The notes below the pieces were generated by a model, which saw only the letters and a program-made list of their open reading frames with translations, was not told where the DNA came from and searched no databases. A stretch of 7,537 nucleotides of DNA from Nitrospirota bacterium (lineage in GTDB: Bacteria > Nitrospirota > Nitrospiria > Nitrospirales > Nitrospiraceae). Of this stretch, positions 1 to 6,620 are shown one piece after another. The DNA lies in contig SCVQ01000239.1 of NCBI GenBank assembly GCA_004296865.1, positions 1-7,537 on the forward strand, given 5' to 3'. The stretch's first letter is position 1; every line of letters begins with the position of its first letter. The translations under genes were made by a program, and so were the position numbers.

Positions 1-171
1 ATCAAGCAAAACCTCTTCGCCGCCTTCATCTACAACGTCCTGCTGATCCCGTCGGCCGCGCTGGGCTTCCTCAATCCCATTTGGGCCGCAGCGGCCATGG
101 CGCTCTCCTCCGTCAGTGTCGTGAGCAACGCGCTGCGCTTGAAGCGGTTCAAGCCGGCCGGCGGCGTTTAA
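1..171 (+). CDS. copA: Copper-translocating P1B-type ATPase, C-terminal fragment (5' end outside window)
   Basis: The frame is open from base 1 to a TAA at 169-171, giving the last 56 residues of a membrane ion pump that exports Cu(I) using ATP. Two hydrophobic segments are visible, about residues 7-24 and 27-45. The first carries the Tyr-Asn pair (residues 11-12) and the second a Met-x-x-Ser-Ser pattern (Met33, Ser36, Ser37). In the P1B-1 subgroup these are the conserved metal-site residues of the last two transmembrane helices, which favours Cu(I) over Zn/Cd pumps. The segment [14 protein letters not shown] is typical of CopA ends, and a short basic cytoplasmic tail follows. The phosphorylation, ATP-binding and CPC motifs lie upstream of the window and cannot be checked. 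Its stop overlaps the stop of the convergent murU by a few bases, so no terminator separates the two genes. Confidence 0.9.
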   Translation: MKQNLFAAFIYNVLLIPSAALGFLNPIWAAAAMALSSVSVVSNALRLKRFKPAGGV

Positions 172-911
172 TCAACCCGCGCCGTCCGCAACGCCAGATC
201 GATGCGTCCGCCATCGACGTCACGCTGGGCCTGGTCATAGCGTTGCGGCGTGCCGATGTCCGACCAGTAGCCCTTCATATCAAAACCGAAGACCGCTTCT
301 CCTCCCTCGATCTCGCGAACATAGGCGTCGATGATCGAGGACTCCCGTCCGGCCGGCACACCGCGGAGCAGCCACGGGTGCATGACATGGACACCCGCGA
401 ACATGCGTTTGGCGACGGAACCGTCGCCGGCCGCCCCGCGCCCGTTGATGCGGAGGACGCGCCGGCCGGCATCCACCTCCACCGCCCCCCACTGCTCCAC
501 CTCGGGATCGTCGCGGAGCACCATCGTGGCAAGCCCGCCCTGCTCACGGTGGAACCTCACGACCGCCCCCAGGTCCAACTCCAGCAGCGTGTCGCCGTTG
601 AGGACCAGAAACGGCTCGCCGCCGAAGTAGGATTCCGCCTGCTTGATACCACCGCCCGTTCCGAGAATCACCGGTTCGCGAGAATAGACCAGGCGCAGGC
701 CGAGCTGCGCTCCATCCCCTAAGGCCTGCTCGATCAAGTGCCCCAAGTGGTGCAGGTTGACGATCACGTCCGTGATGCCGTACCGCCGCAGCAGGAGCAG
801 GTTCCAGACGATCAGCGGGGTGCCGACAATCGGCAGGAGCGGCTTGGGCAGGCGATTCGTGAGCGGGCGCAGGCGCGTGCCGAGCCCCGCGGCAAGGATC
901 ATGGCTTTCAT
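168..911 (-). CDS. murU: Sugar-1-phosphate nucleotidylyltransferase, probable MurNAc-1-phosphate uridylyltransferase
   Basis: This 247-residue protein has the Rossmann-like nucleotidyltransferase fold. The signature GxGTR...PKP runs from Gly9 to Pro24 and binds the NTP. A GTGGGI loop lies at 84-89, the metal-binding Asp107 sits in VLNGDTLL, and a second metal ligand, Asp218, sits in YWSDIGTP near the C-terminus. No left-handed beta-helix domain follows, so it is not GlmU-like. The gene lies downstream of an aminoglycoside-phosphotransferase-fold kinase on the same strand, 98 bases away. That pairing is the known AmgK/MurU arrangement, in which MurU turns MurNAc alpha-1-phosphate plus UTP into UDP-MurNAc in the cytoplasm. 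The family is 220-250 residues, so the length fits. The ATG at 911 places the first strand (KAMILAAG) correctly; the Shine-Dalgarno match is weak (GGAA). Mannose-1-P or another sugar-1-P is the main alternative substrate. The kinase partner is the chief reason for the MurU name. Confidence 0.75.
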   Translation of the reverse strand: MKAMILAAGLGTRLRPLTNRLPKPLLPIVGTPLIVWNLLLLRRYGITDVIVNLHHLGHLIEQALGDGAQLGLRLVYSREPVILGTGGGIKQAESYFGGEPFLVLNGDTLLELDLGAVVRFHREQGGLATMVLRDDPEVEQWGAVEVDAGRRVLRINGRGAAGDGSVAKRMFAGVHVMHPWLLRGVPAGRESSIIDAYVREIEGGEAVFGFDMKGYWSDIGTPQRYDQAQRDVDGGRIDLALRTARVD

Positions 912-925
912 AAGATTCCAGCGCA

Positions 926-1007
926 GGCGATAGGCAAGGGGCGATGGGCTAGAGATGTCCTCTTACAACCGCTCATACCTATCGCCTCGCACCCATAGCC
1001 TCTTGCC
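926..1007. repeat. Palindrome with arms of tandem heptamers, family A copy 1 (amgK-murU gap)
   Basis: The left arm (926-953) is four in-register heptamers of pattern GGCNANR, starting at 926, 933, 940 and 947. The right arm holds reverse-complement units starting at 980, 987, 994 and 1001, with a weaker fifth at 973. Bases 933-948 match the reverse complement of 992-1007 at 14 of 16. Bases 925-934 match that of 978-987 at 10 of 10. These two pairings compete, because the units let the arms slip by whole registers. The element fills almost the whole gap between the amgK stop and the murU start and would be transcribed as a hairpin in an amgK-murU message. It shares the 11-mer AGCCTCTTGCC with the copy after galT. 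Confidence 0.8.
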
Positions 1008-1009
1008 TG

Positions 1010-2104
1010 CTATTGCAGTTCCGGGACGTGGCGGGCCAGGGCATCTCGCAGCGGATGCAGCATCTGGTAGCGGGCGAGGTTCCGTTTCACATTGGCCAGC
1101 GTTCGGGGAATGTGTTGGAGATAGCCGTCGTTGCGTTTTTCTTTCTCGATATACACGAACCGGCCGGCCGCCTTGAGGTTCCGCTGAATGCTGGTCAGGT
1201 CGAACAGGCGCATAAAGGTCAGGCGGTCGAGCGTGGCACCGGCCTTGGCCCGGCCCTCCAGGTAGCGGATGATCAGTTCCTCGATCAGTTCCTCATCCAA
1301 CGAAAGGTAGGAGTCTCGCAGCAGAGACGCCAGGTCGTAGGAGGCTGGCCCCATCAGCGCGTCTTGAAAATCGATGACCCGCACGCGGCCGTGCTGCACC
1401 ATGAGGTTGCGGCTGTGGTAGTCCCGATGCGTGAAGACCTGCGGCTGGCCGGCCAGCAATTCGGCGATCTTGCGCATCTCGGTTCGGATCGCCTGCCGCT
1501 CTTCCTCCGGCAGCAGCCGTCCGGTCCGCTTTTCGATCCCATATTCGATGAAATGATCGAACTCCCACATCAGCAGCGGCACGTCGAAGGCGCGGCCGAA
1601 AGCGATGCAGCCTGGATCGGGTGGAAACGTCGCCTTAAGGTGGAGCCGGACCAACTCGTCAATGGCCTGGCGGTAAAGCTCCGGCGTCTTGGAGCTGGTC
1701 GCGTTGGCACAGGCTGCGGCCAACGTCACATCGCCCAAGTCTTCCAGGTAAAGCAACCCGGCATCCTTGTCGTAATAGTGGAGCGCCGGCACGGCCACGC
1801 CGGCCTTGGCCAGATGGTTCAGCACGTTCACGAAAGGCAATTCCGTGATCGACTGAGCCCCGCTGACCGCTTCTTCCGATTGCTTGAAGGCCTCAGGCGC
1901 CGCGAGCTGCATCAGAACCAGCGAATGGGGCTGGCCGGATAGCGCCAGTCGGAAATAGCGCCGGTTCGAGGCATCGCCGGTGAGCGGGTTCAGCTTGGCC
2001 AGCTCGGCCTGAAAGGGCAGCTTGCTACGCACCGTATCGGCGACAAGAGTACGATCGGGAAGGGCGAGCGCCTGCTGAGGAGGAAAGGGATTCACCGCTG
2101 TCAT
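1010..2104 (-). CDS. amgK: Aminoglycoside-phosphotransferase-fold anomeric sugar kinase, probable MurNAc/GlcNAc kinase
   Basis: This 364-residue kinase of the APH/choline-kinase fold probably phosphorylates MurNAc (and GlcNAc) at the anomeric carbon with ATP in the cytoplasm. The N-terminal GDASNRRYF (43-51) matches the GDASxRRYF glycine-rich segment typical of AmgK-like proteins. LLYLEDLGD (117-125) is the hinge. The catalytic loop HRDYHSRN (226-233) supplies the base Asp228 and the Mg ligand Asn233. VIDFQDA (243-249) supplies the second Mg ligand, Asp245. AmgK of Pseudomonas is about 340 residues, so the length fits. It is the first gene of a pair with murU. The ATG at 2104 is preferred because a strong promoter lies directly upstream; a GTG at residue 4 or 25 is possible but has no ribosome binding site either. 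True antibiotic phosphotransferase activity is unlikely given the neighbour. Specificity for MurNAc is inferred from context and has not been shown. Confidence 0.78.
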   Translation of the reverse strand: MTAVNPFPPQQALALPDRTLVADTVRSKLPFQAELAKLNPLTGDASNRRYFRLALSGQPHSLVLMQLAAPEAFKQSEEAVSGAQSITELPFVNVLNHLAKAGVAVPALHYYDKDAGLLYLEDLGDVTLAAACANATSSKTPELYRQAIDELVRLHLKATFPPDPGCIAFGRAFDVPLLMWEFDHFIEYGIEKRTGRLLPEEERQAIRTEMRKIAELLAGQPQVFTHRDYHSRNLMVQHGRVRVIDFQDALMGPASYDLASLLRDSYLSLDEELIEELIIRYLEGRAKAGATLDRLTFMRLFDLTSIQRNLKAAGRFVYIEKEKRNDGYLQHIPRTLANVKRNLARYQMLHPLRDALARHVPELQ

Positions 2105-2112
2105 ATGCGCGC

Positions 2113-2141
2113 ATTATACTCAAGCCGTTACAGCTTGTCAC
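2113..2141 (-). promoter_or_regulatory. Sigma-70-type promoter for amgK, predicted leaderless
   Basis: Read on the minus strand there is GTGACA (2141-2136, five of six to the -35 consensus), a 17-base spacer, and a perfect TATAAT (2118-2113). Only eight bases separate the -10 from the ATG at 2104-2102. Transcription should therefore start about one to three bases before the start codon, giving an mRNA with no room for a ribosome binding site. This agrees with the absence of a Shine-Dalgarno sequence there. Confidence 0.7.
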
Positions 2142-2163
2142 GGTAAGGCAAAAGCGGTATGCT
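2135..2163 (+). promoter_or_regulatory. Candidate promoter for the 2233 gene, overlapping the amgK -35
   Basis: TTGTCA (2135-2140, five of six) is followed by a 17-base spacer and TATGCT (2158-2163, four of six). Its -35 shares five base pairs with the -35 of the minus-strand amgK promoter, so the two polymerases could not bind together. The expected start near 2170 leaves a leader of about 60 bases before the ATG at 2233. Confidence 0.4.
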
Positions 2164-2232
2164 TCATCGTCAACATACAATGCTGAGCCACCAGCCATTG
2201 GTTGCACGTCACGTGTACCGTGAGAGGTTCAG

Positions 2233-3045
2233 ATGGAGGAAGAGAACAGCTTTCTGTCTTTCATTCTCAAGCACGGTACACTCATGCTCGCGATCTACGG
2301 CGTTGTGCAGTTATGGCTCATCTCCCTTTGGAAGAACTTCATTAGGATCGGAAAGGTTTCCATATTTAAGACAGGCAGGCTAGAAATTAGCTACAGCAAC
2401 TATGGTCCTACACTGGCAGTTAATGGAACTCTTCGAGCGCAGCGAAAAGACGTTTTCGTAAAAGATATCTCAATCACTGTCACTAAGGAACGTGACGGAT
2501 CGACTCACTTGCTTGAATGGACCGCTTTCAGATCACCTCAACTGAGACTCAGCCAAACTGACCCAATAGCGCTGGAATTACCCTCCGGTTTTATCGTCAG
2601 AGCGGATCAGCCCTACCGGTATCACATTTTCTTTTCTGACAGAAAGACAAGTTCGGAACTCGAACCATTGTTGCTCGAAGTTCATGGCGCTTGGCAGAAG
2701 TACCTGAGCGCAAAGCAGAACGAGATCGCTGAAAGTCTGAAGACCAAGGGCATCGGCTACGACATCACTGTGGAGCATCTCTATAACAACGACTTCAGCA
2801 GAAATTCAACGGAGTGGCAGAAAGCCTGGGACCTCCTTAATAGGAAAAACTATTGGGAAAGCGGAAGCTATCGGATGCGGATGATTGTGAAGACCGCCTC
2901 TCCGAATAAAACGTTTTCTGAGGAATGGCGGTTTACTATAAGTGAGCAATCTTTTGAGTCTCTTCGACTCAATGCAGTAGCTACATTGCGCGAAATATGT
3001 CTCAGAAAAGTCGATTACTTCTTTGCTTATCCTGAGTACAACTAG
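2233..3045 (+). CDS. Membrane-anchored protein of unknown function, low G+C
   Basis: I do not recognise a named family for this 270-residue protein. Residues 10-33 form one hydrophobic helix rich in Leu, Ile and Trp, followed by basic residues (KNFIRIGK). It therefore looks like a single-pass inner-membrane anchor or uncleaved signal, not a secreted protein. The rest is soluble, with alternating beta-type stretches (about 47-90, 112-135, 220-240) and a charged helical region (about 145-170). No catalytic motif, cysteine cluster or nucleotide-binding loop is visible. The start is supported by GAGAGG at 2222-2227, five bases before the ATG. Base composition is about 45% G+C (136 of 300 in five counted 60-base blocks), far below the neighbours, and codon use is correspondingly AT-rich, which suggests horizontal acquisition. 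It stands alone between a divergent kinase and the GH57 gene and has no partner gene. The 175-base gap after it holds only weak short inverted repeats. Confidence 0.8.
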   Translation: MEEENSFLSFILKHGTLMLAIYGVVQLWLISLWKNFIRIGKVSIFKTGRLEISYSNYGPTLAVNGTLRAQRKDVFVKDISITVTKERDGSTHLLEWTAFRSPQLRLSQTDPIALELPSGFIVRADQPYRYHIFFSDRKTSSELEPLLLEVHGAWQKYLSAKQNEIAESLKTKGIGYDITVEHLYNNDFSRNSTEWQKAWDLLNRKNYWESGSYRMRMIVKTASPNKTFSEEWRFTISEQSFESLRLNAVATLREICLRKVDYFFAYPEYN

Positions 3046-3220
3046 TACCACCAAATAATCGACTACAACAGCGGGGAGTTGTTTGGTATCTGACTGCCCT
3101 AGTTGATTCATAAGTGAACCATACAGTATGCCTTATCCTTCGGCCAATTCGGGCAGCCAGTTGGTTGAAACCCCCGCCCCTCTGTGACATACTCGCCGGG
3201 TCAGGCCACTGAACACCGCC

Positions 3221-5407
3221 ATGAAAACCATCCAACTCTGTTTCCTCTGGCACATGCACCAGCCCTATTACACCGATCCGGTGGCGGGGTCCGCCAGCAT
3301 GCCCTGGGTCCGGTTGCACGCGTCCAAGGCGTACTTCGACATGGCCGTCCTGCTCGAACGGTTTCCCTCCGTCAAGGCCACCTTCAACTTCACGCCCTCC
3401 CTGCTCCTGCAACTGAACGAACTCGCCTCGGGCTCGGTCCGCGATCTGTTCCTGGACCATACCCGGCGCCCGGCGGCGGACCTTACGTCGACCGAACGCG
3501 CCTTTCTCGTCCGCCATTTCTTTGCCGCCAACTGGAGCACGATGGTGCGGCCGTTCCCCCGCTACCATGAATTGCTGATCAAGCGCGGCACCGATCTGCG
3601 CGCCCAGGACCTCGAACGCCTGGCCCGGCAGTTCACCGTGCAGGAGTTGCTGGACCTGCAGGTCTGGCACAACCTGGCCTGGTGCAGTTACGGGGCGATC
3701 GCCCGCTACCCCCGGTTGGCGGCGCTGCGCCGCAAGGACCGGGGATTTTCCGAAGAAGACAAACAGGAACTGCTCGCCATCCAGAACCAGATCGTCGGGG
3801 AGATCATCCCGCTCTACCGGAAACTGGCCGAGGCCGGACAGATCGAATTGACTACCAGCCCCTTCTACCATCCGATCCTGCCGCTGCTAATCGACACGGA
3901 GTTCGCCCGTCGGGCCCGCCCCGATCTCCCCCTGCCGACGCCGGTCCGCGCGCCGTCGGATGCGCAGGCGCAGATTCACAACGCGGTGGTTCAACACCTC
4001 GACCTCTTCGGCACGGCTCCGGCCGGCCTGTGGCCCTCCGAAGGATCGGTCTGCCCCGAACTGGTCCCGATGCTGCGGCAAGACGGCCTCCGGTGGATGG
4101 CCACCGACGAAGGTGTCCTGGCTCGTTCGCTGGACATGGACGGGCAGGCCTGGCATCGCGACAACCATCTCTACAAACCCTATCGCGTAGGCCAACCGGG
4201 AGACGACCTCGCGATCATTTTCCGGGACCGGGACCTCTCCGATGCGTTCGGCTTCGTCTACGCCAAGACCGTCGCGGAGTCCGCCGTGGGCGACGTGCTG
4301 TCCCGCATCAACGCCATCGCGCAGCAAGCCCCGGACGACCACCTGCTGCTCCCGATCATCTTGGACGGGGAAAACCCCTGGGAGTCGTACCATGACAGCG
4401 GCGAGGGATTCCTCTCCGGGCTGTATGGCGCGCTGGCCGCAGGGACCATCAACGGGGTCCGCGTCGTGGCCGATACCGTCAGCCGCTCCCTCGACGCGAT
4501 CCCCCCGACCGAGCGACTCGCGCAGCTGCATTCCGGCTCCTGGATCAACGCCGATTTTAAGATCTGGATCGGACACCAGGAAGACAACCGCGGCTGGGAC
4601 CTGATCCGCGAAACACGAGCGCGGCTGATCGAAGCCGGCAGCGGGCTGCCCCCGGAGCAGGCGCGGGGCGCCTGGGAAGAACTCTATGCCGCCGAAGGCA
4701 GCGATTGGTTCTGGTGGTACGGCGACGATTTTTCATCCGATTACAAACATGAATTCGACCGGTTGTTCCGGACGCACCTGCGGAACGTCTACACTCGCGC
4801 CGGCCTGCCGGCGCCGGACTTCCTGAACGAGCCCCTCATCGGCCAGCAGGATCTGCACCCGATCCATCTCCCCGTCAGCCTGCTGGCGCCCACCATCGAC
4901 GGGCTCGTCTCGTCATTTTTTGAATGGCACGGCGCCGGAACGATCGACCCCGCCCCTCCGCTTGGCGCCATGTGGAAAGCCGCCAAGCTCTTCACGTATA
5001 TTGGATTCGGGTTCAGTCTGGACCATCTGTTCCTGCGGTTGGACCCCGATGAAGCCGCCTTGGCCGGCCTGGCCGAAGCGGCTCTGGAGATCCAGATTCT
5101 GACCCCATCCTTGACGCACAAACTGAATGTCGCGCTGGCTTCGCCCGACCTTGAAACGTTTACGCTCTCCTCCGCTGAGCCGGATGGCCCGTTCTCGGAA
5201 GCCGGCCGGTACGGGACGATCTGCCGGCGCAAGGTGATCGAACTGGCTGTCCCCTTCAAGGCTCTGCACTTGCAAGCGGGACAGGAGTTCGGCCTGAGCC
5301 TCGTCGTCACGCAGCAGGGGCTTGAGATTGAGCGCTACCCCCGGCATCATCCCCTGGCCCTGACGGTGCCGGATCAGCATTTCGACGCCATGATGTGGAA
5401 AGTCTAA
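3221..5407 (+). CDS. Glycoside hydrolase family 57, amylopullulanase-type alpha-glucan hydrolase
   Basis: This 728-residue enzyme retains the family's conserved regions. HMHQPY (11-16) is region 1 and GQIELTTSPFYHP (206-218) is region 2. GLWPSEGS (269-276) contains the expected nucleophile Glu274. LDGENPWESY (381-390) contains the expected acid/base Asp382. A Trp-rich WFWWYGDD stretch (496-503) resembles region 5. The (beta/alpha)7 catalytic barrel and helical domain fill roughly 1-510. The remainder (VSSFFEWHGAG onward) is a beta-rich C-terminal domain common in the amylopullulanase-like subgroup. There is no signal peptide, so it should act on intracellular alpha-1,4 (possibly 1,6) glucan such as glycogen. 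Hydrolase or transferase activity cannot be told from sequence alone. The ATG at 3221 fits region 1 but has no clear Shine-Dalgarno sequence; an in-frame TGA at 3185 limits upstream extension. galT follows 109 bases downstream on the same strand, consistent with a shared role in glucan and sugar-phosphate metabolism. Confidence 0.92.
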   Translation: MKTIQLCFLWHMHQPYYTDPVAGSASMPWVRLHASKAYFDMAVLLERFPSVKATFNFTPSLLLQLNELASGSVRDLFLDHTRRPAADLTSTERAFLVRHFFAANWSTMVRPFPRYHELLIKRGTDLRAQDLERLARQFTVQELLDLQVWHNLAWCSYGAIARYPRLAALRRKDRGFSEEDKQELLAIQNQIVGEIIPLYRKLAEAGQIELTTSPFYHPILPLLIDTEFARRARPDLPLPTPVRAPSDAQAQIHNAVVQHLDLFGTAPAGLWPSEGSVCPELVPMLRQDGLRWMATDEGVLARSLDMDGQAWHRDNHLYKPYRVGQPGDDLAIIFRDRDLSDAFGFVYAKTVAESAVGDVLSRINAIAQQAPDDHLLLPIILDGENPWESYHDSGEGFLSGLYGALAAGTINGVRVVADTVSRSLDAIPPTERLAQLHSGSWINADFKIWIGHQEDNRGWDLIRETRARLIEAGSGLPPEQARGAWEELYAAEGSDWFWWYGDDFSSDYKHEFDRLFRTHLRNVYTRAGLPAPDFLNEPLIGQQDLHPIHLPVSLLAPTIDGLVSSFFEWHGAGTIDPAPPLGAMWKAAKLFTYIGFGFSLDHLFLRLDPDEAALAGLAEAALEIQILTPSLTHKLNVALASPDLETFTLSSAEPDGPFSEAGRYGTICRRKVIELAVPFKALHLQAGQEFGLSLVVTQQGLEIERYPRHHPLALTVPDQHFDAMMWKV

Positions 5408-5413
5408 ACTGCC

Positions 5414-5505
5414 GTGAACCGTGAGGAGTGAGGCGTGAGGAGAAACCGGCTCATAAAAAAATTCTTCCACCTTTCACGCCTTACGTTTCACGCTTCACGC
5501 TTCAC
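5414..5505. repeat. Palindrome with arms of tandem heptamers, family B (GH57-galT gap)
   Basis: The left arm holds four contiguous heptamers starting at 5414, 5421, 5428 and 5435 (consensus GTGAGGM). The right arm holds five reverse-complement heptamers starting at 5471, 5478, 5485, 5492 and 5499 (consensus GYTTCAC). The spacer is 29 bases and contains an A7 run. Bases 5428-5440 can pair with 5472-5484. All three imperfect positions would be G-U in the RNA, so a 13-pair stem is possible in the message. The right arm ends at 5505, directly against the galT ribosome binding site GAGGG (5506-5510). No T-run follows, so it is not a standard terminator. Confidence 0.85.
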
Positions 5506-5516
5506 GAGGGAAGCTT

Positions 5517-6521
5517 ATGCCTGAGCTACGTCGCGATCCGATCGTAGGACGGTGGGTCATCATCTCGACCGAACGGGCCGGTCGCCCACACGATTTCTTT
5601 CAACACGAGCCCGTTCGCCAGCCCCCGATGTCCCTCTGCCCCTTCTGCCCCGGTCAAGAGCGGTTGACGCCGAGGGAAATCATGGCCTATCGGCCGCAGC
5701 ACGGCGAACCGAATATGCCGGGGTGGACGGTCCGCGTGGTGCCGAACAAATTTCCGGCCCTCCAGGTCGAAGGCGACCTGGACCGCGAAGGCCTGGGCCT
5801 CTACGACCGCATGAACGGCATCGGCGCCCACGAGGTGATCATCGAGACCCCGGATCACAAGGACGCGCTGGCCGACATGCCGCCCAAGCGCATCGAGGAC
5901 GTCCTCTGGGCCTACCGCGACCGCATGGTGGACCTCAAGAAAGATTTGCGCTTCCGCTACCTCCTCATCTTCAAAAACCATGGGGCGGCGGCCGGGGCCA
6001 CGCTGGACCACACGCATTCGCAATTGATCGCGCTGCCGGTCACCCCGACGAACGTCCTGGCTGAGATCGACGGCTGTCGCACCCATTTCCAACAGAAAGA
6101 ACGCTGTATTTACTGCGACATCGTCCGGCAGGAAACGGGGGACGCCGACCGCATCGTCGCCGAGAACCCGGAGTTCCTCTGCCTCACCCCCTACGCACCG
6201 CGCTTTCCGTTCGAGATGTGGGTCCTCCCGAAACGGCACGCCGCCTATTTCGAAGAAAGCCAGAAGACCCAGTTCGAGTTGCTGGCTCGGATCCTTTCGG
6301 AGTCCCTGCGGCGGATGAACCGCGTGCTGTCGCAGCCGGCCTACAACTTTATCCTGCACACCTCGCCGCTCCACGAGAAGACCGGCGAGTTTTATCACTG
6401 GCACATCGAGATCATTCCCAAGCTCACCCAGGTGGCAGGCTTCGAATGGGGCACCGGTTTCTACATCAATCCGGTCACGCCGGAGGAATCGGCGAAATTT
6501 CTGCGGGAAGCGGAAATTTAG
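5517..6521 (+). CDS. galT: GalT-family hexose-1-phosphate nucleotidylyltransferase
   Basis: This 334-residue protein is a HIT-superfamily nucleotidylyltransferase. In the classical reaction, UMP is moved from UDP-glucose to galactose-1-phosphate through a uridylyl-histidine intermediate. The N-terminal RDPIVGRWVIIS is diagnostic. Cys41 and Cys44 (CPFC) match the first metal-site cysteines of the E. coli enzyme. HTHSQ at 165-169 corresponds to HPHSQ, with His167 the expected nucleophile. HWHIE at 294-298 is the second His pair, and all sit at nearly the E. coli numbering. A second CxxC (Cys197, Cys200, CIYCDI) is typical of the bacterial long form. The start is supported by GAGGG at 5506-5510, six bases before the ATG. 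No galK or galE is visible. With GH57 upstream, the true substrate could instead be ADP-glucose and phosphate, since a plant GalT homologue has that activity. The family call is firm and the substrate is not. Confidence 0.9.
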   Translation: MPELRRDPIVGRWVIISTERAGRPHDFFQHEPVRQPPMSLCPFCPGQERLTPREIMAYRPQHGEPNMPGWTVRVVPNKFPALQVEGDLDREGLGLYDRMNGIGAHEVIIETPDHKDALADMPPKRIEDVLWAYRDRMVDLKKDLRFRYLLIFKNHGAAAGATLDHTHSQLIALPVTPTNVLAEIDGCRTHFQQKERCIYCDIVRQETGDADRIVAENPEFLCLTPYAPRFPFEMWVLPKRHAAYFEESQKTQFELLARILSESLRRMNRVLSQPAYNFILHTSPLHEKTGEFYHWHIEIIPKLTQVAGFEWGTGFYINPVTPEESAKFLREAEI

Positions 6522-6523
6522 CC

Positions 6524-6596
6524 GGCACAAGGCTATGGGCACGGGGCTATGGGGAGGAAATCTCTCTCTATTGCCCAGAGCCTCTTGCCCCTCGCC
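6524..6596. repeat. Palindrome with arms of tandem heptamers, family A copy 2 (galT-ttuB gap)
   Basis: Two bases after the galT stop, five in-register heptamers begin at 6524, 6531, 6538, 6545 and 6552 (GGCNANR; GGCTATG occurs twice). Four reverse-complement units follow at 6569, 6576, 6583 and 6590. The window 6524-6544 matches the reverse complement of 6569-6589 at 15 of 21. The shared 11-mer at 6579-6589 is identical to 997-1007 in the amgK-murU gap, tying the two copies to one family. Confidence 0.82.
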
Positions 6597-6614
6597 CAGC
6601 GATCAGCTTATGAT
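6585..6614 (+). promoter_or_regulatory. Candidate promoter for the sulfur-carrier gene, predicted leaderless
   Basis: TTGCCC (6585-6590, four of six) is followed by an 18-base spacer and TATGAT (6609-6614, five of six). The -10 ends six bases before the ATG at 6621, so the message would begin at or beside the start codon. This fits the lack of a Shine-Dalgarno sequence. The -35 lies inside the right arm of repeat family A, which would make the repeat the source of the promoter element. The weak -35 keeps confidence low. Confidence 0.4.
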
Positions 6615-6616
6615 CG
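6600..6616. promoter_or_regulatory. Inverted repeat overlapping the -10, possible operator
   Basis: CGATCA (6600-6605) and its exact reverse complement TGATCG (6611-6616) are separated by five bases. The dyad covers the proposed -10 and ends four bases before the ATG at 6621, a position suited to a repressor or to a small hairpin. No regulator is encoded nearby. Confidence 0.3.
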
Positions 6617-6620
6617 CTTT

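Noticed and set aside
1010..2104. Aminoglycoside resistance gene
   Set aside because: The APH fold alone does not imply antibiotic phosphorylation. The GDASxRRYF start and the paired nucleotidylyltransferase point to an AmgK-type sugar kinase.
3045..3087. Hairpin ACAAC...GTTGT with flanking CCAAA/TTTGG after the 2233 gene, as a terminator or attachment site
   Set aside because: The stem is only five AT-rich pairs with an unpaired bulge on one side and no T-run; too weak to call.
3103..3132. Possible promoter TTGATT-N18-TATGCC before GH57
   Set aside because: Only four of six and three of six matches in an AT-richer gap; not better than chance there.
5441..5470. A7 run in the family B spacer as an antisense terminator tract
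   Set aside because: There is no minus-strand gene to terminate, and the run lies in the loop and not after a stem.
5526..6542. Long open frame antisense to the whole of galT
   Set aside because: GC-rich codon use leaves the opposite strand free of stops. The translation shows no domain, and galT has full catalytic motifs. The same applies to the 1013-1942 frame opposite amgK and the frames opposite GH57.
6549..6620. Upstream in-frame ATG extending the sulfur carrier by 24 residues
   Set aside because: The extra residues are encoded by repeat family A and precede the first beta strand; family members begin at the strand. The start at 6621 also fits a leaderless promoter.
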